A stretch of DNA of 10,136 nucleotides from Flavobacteriales bacterium UBA5933 (GTDB lineage Bacteria; Bacteroidota; Bacteroidia; Flavobacteriales; Weeksellaceae). Of this stretch, positions 6,441-10,136 are shown piece after piece. The position numbers and the translations under genes are program-made. The stretch is from the NCBI GenBank assembly GCA_002430925.1, contig DJDD01000085.1, forward strand, positions 1 through 10,136, written 5' to 3'. The notes under the pieces were generated by a model. The model was given only the letters and a program-made list of their open reading frames with translations, was not told where the DNA came from and did not search any database. Every line of letters begins with the position of its first letter. The first letter of the stretch is position 1.

Positions 6441-6452
6441 GGGAAGATTACA
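6441..6452. repeat. IS right terminal inverted repeat
   Basis: GGGAAGATTACA is the inverted copy of 5199-5210. It lies upstream of orfA and directly abuts the truncated PP2C reading frame, whose open frame begins inside this repeat at 6442. Confidence 0.9.
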
Positions 6453-6477
6453 ATCAACTTTCTTAGATAAAAAAATT

Positions 6478-7362
6478 GTGATAGCATCTAAAAGAGGTCG
6501 TTCTCATGCACACGAAGGAACTTTTAGGGATGATGATTTTGCAATTGAACAATTATCAGATAATTGGTCAATAGTTGCTCTTGCAGATGGAGCAGGTTCT
6601 TCACGAGCTTCACGAGCTGGCTCTCAATTTGTAACAAATAGAATTGTGAAAAGTTTTGATGATTATGAATTCTTACAGGAACTTTCTAATGAGGTTCAAA
6701 ATTTCTATTCAGAAGAATTAGAGGAGTTTATAACAGAAGAAGTTATTGAATCAATGAATCATGAAACATCAGAAAATTTAAAATTAAAAAGTAAAAGTAT
6801 TATTATTAATAAATTATATACTAAAGTAAAACATCTTCATTCAGATATTATAAATTTTGCTGAAACCGAAGCTTTAGATTTAAAAGATTTACATACTACT
6901 TTAATTTTTACACTAATTAAAAAATTTAGTTTTGGTTATGTTATTTTATCTTTTGGTGTAGGAGATTGTCCTATTAATGTTTTAGAAAAAAAAGACGATA
7001 ACGTAAAATTACTTAATTTTTTAGATATAGGAGAATTTGGTGGAGGAACTCGTTTTATAACAATGCCTGAAATTTTTTCTAATCCAGATATGGTGAATCG
7101 TTTTAGAATAAATTGTTTCAAGGACTTTTCTAAAATTTTTTTAATGACAGATGGTATTTACGATCCAAAATTTATTGTAGAAAGTAAATTGGAGAATATT
7201 GATACTTGGAAACAATTTTTAAGAGATTTAGATGGAGAAAACGAAGATAAAATTAAAGTTGATTTTGAAAATGATACTGAAATTAAAATTCAGCTTTCTA
7301 ATTGGATGGACTTTTGGAGCAAAGGAAACCATGATGATAGAACTTTAGCTATTATATACTAA
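6478..7362 (+). CDS. PP2C-type protein phosphatase, likely 5'-truncated by IS
   Basis: This is a metal-dependent Ser/Thr phosphatase domain of 294 aa. PP2C motifs in order are RDDDF (17-21), VALADGAGSS (33-42) with metal-binding D37, TTLIFTLI (140-147), GVGDCP (160-165), MTDGIYDP (223-230) with D225, and a terminal DDRTLAI (286-292). The GTG at 6478 is the only plausible start. The frame is open back to 6442 inside the IS inverted repeat, giving the native-looking residues STFLDKKIV just before GTG, with no ATG, no ribosome-binding site and no promoter. I infer that the original gene was longer at its 5' end. The kinase gene begins 1 bp after the stop, so the two are one operon. In Ter-linked systems this phosphatase opposes the partner kinase. 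The domain core itself looks complete. Confidence 0.85.
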   Translation: MIASKRGRSHAHEGTFRDDDFAIEQLSDNWSIVALADGAGSSRASRAGSQFVTNRIVKSFDDYEFLQELSNEVQNFYSEELEEFITEEVIESMNHETSENLKLKSKSIIINKLYTKVKHLHSDIINFAETEALDLKDLHTTLIFTLIKKFSFGYVILSFGVGDCPINVLEKKDDNVKLLNFLDIGEFGGGTRFITMPEIFSNPDMVNRFRINCFKDFSKIFLMTDGIYDPKFIVESKLENIDTWKQFLRDLDGENEDKIKVDFENDTEIKIQLSNWMDFWSKGNHDDRTLAIIY

Positions 7363-7363
7363 A

Positions 7364-8881
7364 ATGATTATGAATATAATTAGAGTAAATTCAATCATAG
7401 ATAATACCAAATCTTATGAATATATAGATGACGGTAATCCCAAAAAAGGAGGAGTGAAAGATGTTTATTTTTCTCCTGATAAAAAATATGTTATTGCTTT
7501 TTTTAGAGATCCACTTGATTTCAATCAAAAAGAAAGGATAACAAGGATAGTCAAATTATATCTCGATAATATAAAAAACGGGAATAGCCCAGATTATTTT
7601 TTAGAAGAAATTTTTAGGTGGCCTTATGATGCGGTAGAGATAAATGGTAAAACTGGAGTTATAGTGCCAATCTATAAATCTAAATTTTTCTTTAGTAAAG
7701 GATATTCATCGAATGAAACCATTAAAGGAGGAGAAAAACTAAGTAAATGGTTTACAACACCATCTTTTAGAAATCAACAATATCCATTATCTTTAGATAA
7801 ATCTGAGCTTGGGGATTGGTTAAGTTATTTTCAAATAGCGATAAACATTTCGAGGGGTGTCAAAAAAATGCATCAAATGGGGCTAGCTCATTCAGATTTG
7901 TCATATAACAATGTTTTGGTAGATCCTATTACAAAGTCAGCTACAATTATTGATATAGACGGTTTAGTTGTTCCAGGATTATTTCCTCCAGAAGTTATTG
8001 GTACAGCAGATTTTATCGCACCTGAGGTTCTAAAAACAAAACATTTGCCTTTACAAGATCCTCATAGAGTTTTGCCTAATCAAAAGACAGACTTACATGC
8101 GTTGGCTGTTTTAATCTATATGTATTTATTAAGAAGACATCCTTTACGGGGAGATAAAATTTGGGATTTAGATTCGGAGACAGATGAAGTTCTTTCAATG
8201 GGCGAAAAAGCAATTTTTATCGAACATCCAACAGATACTACAAATAGAGTTAAAACTGATCAATTAAAAAAATGGAATATTTTCTGGGGAGATCCAAATA
8301 AAATTTCATTTTCTGCAACTGGTCCATATTTGGCAGATTTGTTCAAAAGAGCATTTATTGATGGTTTACACAATCCAATGTTGCGACCTATAGCAAACGA
8401 ATGGGAAACAGCTTTATTAAAAACAGTAGATCTTATTCAACCTTGTACTAATACAGAATGTGATGAGAAATGGTATGTTTTTGATAATACTTCAAAACCA
8501 AAATGTCCTTTTTGTGGAACGTCACATAAAGAAACCTTACCAGTTGTAGACTTGTATTATAAATTTAAAGATGATGTTTGGAAACCAGAAAATCATAGAT
8601 TAATGGTTTATCATAATCAATATCTTTTCAAATGGCATATATCTAAAAAAGTAATTCGAAATGAAAGTTTAACGAATGAAGATAAAAAGCCTGTTGGATA
8701 TTTTACATTTTATCAAAATAAATGGGTATTAGTTAATCAAAGTCTTCCAAATATGAAAGACATAACAGAAAATAAATCTGTTCCTATTAATACAATGGTA
8801 GAATTAATTGATCAAAAAAAAATAATGCTTTCTGATGAAGACGGAGGGCGATTAATGTATATAACTTTAACAAATAAATAA
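7364..8881 (+). CDS. Ser/Thr kinase-like protein with zinc ribbon (Ter-associated type)
   Basis: The protein is 505 aa with three parts. Residues about 15-355 are a protein-kinase fold: catalytic loop HSDLSYNN (176-183, base D178), metal motif IIDIDG (195-200, in place of DFG), and GTADFIAPEVL (213-223) as the activation-segment/APE motif. The glycine loop is weak, and the beta-3 lysine is not evident (YVIAFFRDP, 42-50). Residues 361-384 are a zinc ribbon (C361, C366, C381, C384). Residues 395-505 are beta-rich (YHNQYLFKWH; GGRLMYITL at the end) and could be an FHA-like domain; that is inference. No membrane segment is seen. The gene starts 1 bp after the PP2C stop and is followed by terC after 9 bp, so kinase, phosphatase and TerC are probably co-expressed. 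An alternative ATG lies two codons downstream. Confidence 0.85.
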   Translation: MIMNIIRVNSIIDNTKSYEYIDDGNPKKGGVKDVYFSPDKKYVIAFFRDPLDFNQKERITRIVKLYLDNIKNGNSPDYFLEEIFRWPYDAVEINGKTGVIVPIYKSKFFFSKGYSSNETIKGGEKLSKWFTTPSFRNQQYPLSLDKSELGDWLSYFQIAINISRGVKKMHQMGLAHSDLSYNNVLVDPITKSATIIDIDGLVVPGLFPPEVIGTADFIAPEVLKTKHLPLQDPHRVLPNQKTDLHALAVLIYMYLLRRHPLRGDKIWDLDSETDEVLSMGEKAIFIEHPTDTTNRVKTDQLKKWNIFWGDPNKISFSATGPYLADLFKRAFIDGLHNPMLRPIANEWETALLKTVDLIQPCTNTECDEKWYVFDNTSKPKCPFCGTSHKETLPVVDLYYKFKDDVWKPENHRLMVYHNQYLFKWHISKKVIRNESLTNEDKKPVGYFTFYQNKWVLVNQSLPNMKDITENKSVPINTMVELIDQKKIMLSDEDGGRLMYITLTNK

Positions 8882-8890
8882 TTTAAGACA

Positions 8891-9898
8891 ATGGATAAAA
8901 GTATTATCGATTTACACCCTGGCCTAGTAATAGGTTTCGTAATAGTAGTTATTATTATGCTACTTTTAGATTTGGGGGTTTTTAACAAAAATGCACATGA
9001 AGTAACATCAAAAGAAGCAACTATTTGGACTGGTGTTTGGATTTCATTAGCAATGGTATTTTCGGGTGTCGTATATTGGGTCTTCAATCAAGATGCTGGA
9101 GGACATGAACTTGCAATTGAAAAATTTACACAATTTCAAGCTGCTTATTGGATAGAAAAAGCGCTATCAGTAGATAATCTCTTTGTTTTTATACTTGTTT
9201 TTGGATTTTTTAAAGTTCCAAAGCATCTACATCACAAAGTTCTTTTTTGGGGAATTATAGGAGCTTTAATTTTTAGAGCTATTTTCATCTTTGCAGGTGT
9301 AGGTATAATTAACCTTACATACCTTCCAGAAATGAATATTTTTGGTACAGTTGTTAAAATTAATGTAGTTATGACTTTATTTGGTTTATTTTTAGTCTAT
9401 GCTGGTATTAAATCTTGGGGAGAAGATGATGACGCAGATGATGAGGATTTTAGCCAAACGGTAGGAGCGCGTCTTGTAAAGAAATTTTATAAAGTTTCCG
9501 ATAATTATGATGGAGATAAATTTTTTACTATCCAAAATGGTCTAAAAGTAGCAACTCCATTGTTGGTTGTTGTAGCTGTTATAGAGGTTACAGATGTGCT
9601 TTTTGCGGTTGACTCAATTCCTGCAATTTTTGCAATTTCAAAAGATCCTTTTATTCTTTATACATCTAATATTTTTGCAATTTTAGGACTTAGATCTCTT
9701 TATTTCTTATTGGCTAACTTTATTCATATGTTTAGTAAATTACCATATGGTTTGGCAATTATTTTGAGTTTTATTGGAGTTAAAATGTTGATTTCTCCTT
9801 GGTACCATATTTCGTCACCAATATCATTAGGTATAGTTGCAAGTATTCTAATATTATCAGTAATAATATCAATTATATTCCCTGATAAAAAGGAATAA
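8891..9898 (+). CDS. terC: TerC family integral membrane protein
   Basis: This is a 335-aa polytopic inner-membrane protein with about nine hydrophobic segments (roughly 11-28, 45-64, 93-107, 118-138, 155-173, 220-240, 254-275, 284-300, 308-329). TerC/Alx family signatures are LLLDLGVFN (24-32), EKALSVDNLFVF (89-100) and EVTDVLFAVDSIPA (232-245), whose membrane-embedded acidic residues suggest cation binding. A very acidic loop (GEDDDADDEDF, 177-187) follows the fifth segment. Members such as Alx of E. coli and the Bacillus homologues export manganese; others belong to tellurite-resistance operons. The ATG at 8891 lies 9 bp after the kinase stop, and the gene ends the operon before a strong terminator. 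The length is near the family norm. Linkage to PP2C and kinase favours the Ter signalling context over a lone Mn exporter. Confidence 0.93.
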   Translation: MDKSIIDLHPGLVIGFVIVVIIMLLLDLGVFNKNAHEVTSKEATIWTGVWISLAMVFSGVVYWVFNQDAGGHELAIEKFTQFQAAYWIEKALSVDNLFVFILVFGFFKVPKHLHHKVLFWGIIGALIFRAIFIFAGVGIINLTYLPEMNIFGTVVKINVVMTLFGLFLVYAGIKSWGEDDDADDEDFSQTVGARLVKKFYKVSDNYDGDKFFTIQNGLKVATPLLVVVAVIEVTDVLFAVDSIPAIFAISKDPFILYTSNIFAILGLRSLYFLLANFIHMFSKLPYGLAIILSFIGVKMLISPWYHISSPISLGIVASILILSVIISIIFPDKKE

Positions 9899-9924
9899 GA
9901 GATTGAAAAGCTCTAAAAAAAAAT

Positions 9925-9977
9925 AAAAAGCATTTAATCCTGATAATTTTAATATTTAGATGATTAAATGCTTTTTT
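9925..9977 (+). terminator. intrinsic terminator after terC
   Basis: The perfect 15-bp arms AAAAAGCATTTAATC (9925-9939) and GATTAAATGCTTTTT (9962-9976) enclose a 22-nt AT-rich loop, and the right arm ends in a T6 run. It lies 26 bp after the terC stop and closes the phosphatase-kinase-terC operon. Confidence 0.85.
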
Positions 9978-10136
9978 AATGTCACAAAATAAATTATACG
10001 AATGATAATTTTATTTTTTTTCAACTAAATAATTTAAGGATTATCTTTTTTCTATTTTAGGTCATTTTTTTGTTTTGATTACATTCAAGATTGTAAAATA
10101 CCCTCTTTTTTATCAGCCAAAAAGAAGGTTTCGGAG

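Larger units (their letters stand above)
5199..6452 (-). mobile_element. IS3-family insertion sequence, IS51/IS407-like
   Basis: The element is 1254 bp, bounded by perfect 12-bp terminal inverted repeats: TGTAATCTTCCC at 5199-5210 and GGGAAGATTACA at 6441-6452, with the TG...CA ends usual for IS3. Imperfect similarity continues some 20 bp inward. It carries two overlapping transposase frames joined by a slip site, both intact, so it may still be active. The subgroup is inferred from the RGKPxxIxVDNGPEF and PGKPTQN blocks of OrfB. Flanking bases do not form a target duplication (left ..TCTA, right ATCA..), although 3-4 bp would be expected. The genes on the two sides are different broken genes, which points to an IS-mediated deletion or recombination. 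Confidence 0.92.

Noticed and set aside
5195..6456. Target-site duplication of the insertion sequence
   Set aside because: Neither 3-bp nor 4-bp flanks match, and shifting the element boundaries by one or two bases does not create a match.
6936..7121. Minus-strand open frame inside the PP2C gene
   Set aside because: It lies opposite the GVGDCP region of the phosphatase and has no supporting context.
8812..9087. Minus-strand open frame across the kinase-terC junction
   Set aside because: It overlaps two well-supported genes on the other strand and has Thr/Ile-rich noise composition.
10093..10125. Hairpin CCCTCTTTTTT / AAAAAGAAGG near the right edge as a terminator
   Set aside because: It has one mismatch, no T tract after it on the plus strand, and overlaps a possible coding tail on the minus strand, so it may be chance.
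1..10136. tRNA, rRNA, CRISPR array or known riboswitch
   Set aside because: No cloverleaf-like conserved arms, no regularly spaced direct repeats and no recognisable riboswitch core were seen on either strand.

Overview
The window looks like a chromosomal segment of an AT-rich Bacteroidota, most likely a Flavobacteriales member of the Weeksellaceae/Flavobacteriaceae type. Supporting signs are the very AT-rich coding and intergenic DNA, UvrA with the Bacteroidota-style loss of its first zinc-binding CxxC pair, several TAnnTTTG-type -7 promoter boxes, the absence of Shine-Dalgarno sequences, and a GC-rich dispersed element of a kind I recall from flavobacterial intergenic regions. No species is claimed.

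Layout. (1) 5-554 (-): a small LysM-domain gene whose frame is broken by what looks like one extra A in a short A run. (2) 555-920: divergent intergenic region holding the GC-rich hairpin element (660-745) and a candidate promoter for the next gene. (3) 921-1502 (+): a 193-aa cytosolic protein of unknown role whose layout resembles a caspase/CHAT fold without the catalytic residues. It converges on uvrA across an 18-bp perfect hairpin. (4) 1534-4335 (-): uvrA, complete, with a start about 36 codons inside the longest open frame. (5) 4336-4673: intergenic, with the uvrA promoter and two adjacent hairpins. (6) 4674-4922 (+): an 82-aa orphan with a strong terminator. (7) 5048-5203 (+): the first 51 codons of a GIY-YIG endonuclease-domain gene, cut by an insertion sequence. 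(8) 5199-6452: an intact IS3-family element (IS51/IS407-like) with two transposase frames joined by a canonical A_AAA_AAG slip site. (9) 6478-9898 (+): a tight three-gene run encoding a PP2C phosphatase, a serine/threonine-kinase-like protein with a zinc ribbon, and a TerC membrane protein, closed by a terminator.

The main story is the right half. PP2C, a zinc-ribbon kinase and TerC are partners in the tellurite-resistance (Ter) associated phospho-signalling systems, where a TerY-type von Willebrand A protein normally completes a 'TerY-P' triad. Here that partner is not visible. The PP2C reading frame runs back into the insertion-sequence end with no ATG, the element has no target-site duplication, and different genes are cut at its two ends. 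I infer that an IS-mediated deletion or recombination removed the 3' part of the GIY-YIG gene, the 5' part of the PP2C gene, the operon promoter and possibly further Ter genes. The kinase and TerC genes remain intact, but their transcription source is unclear.
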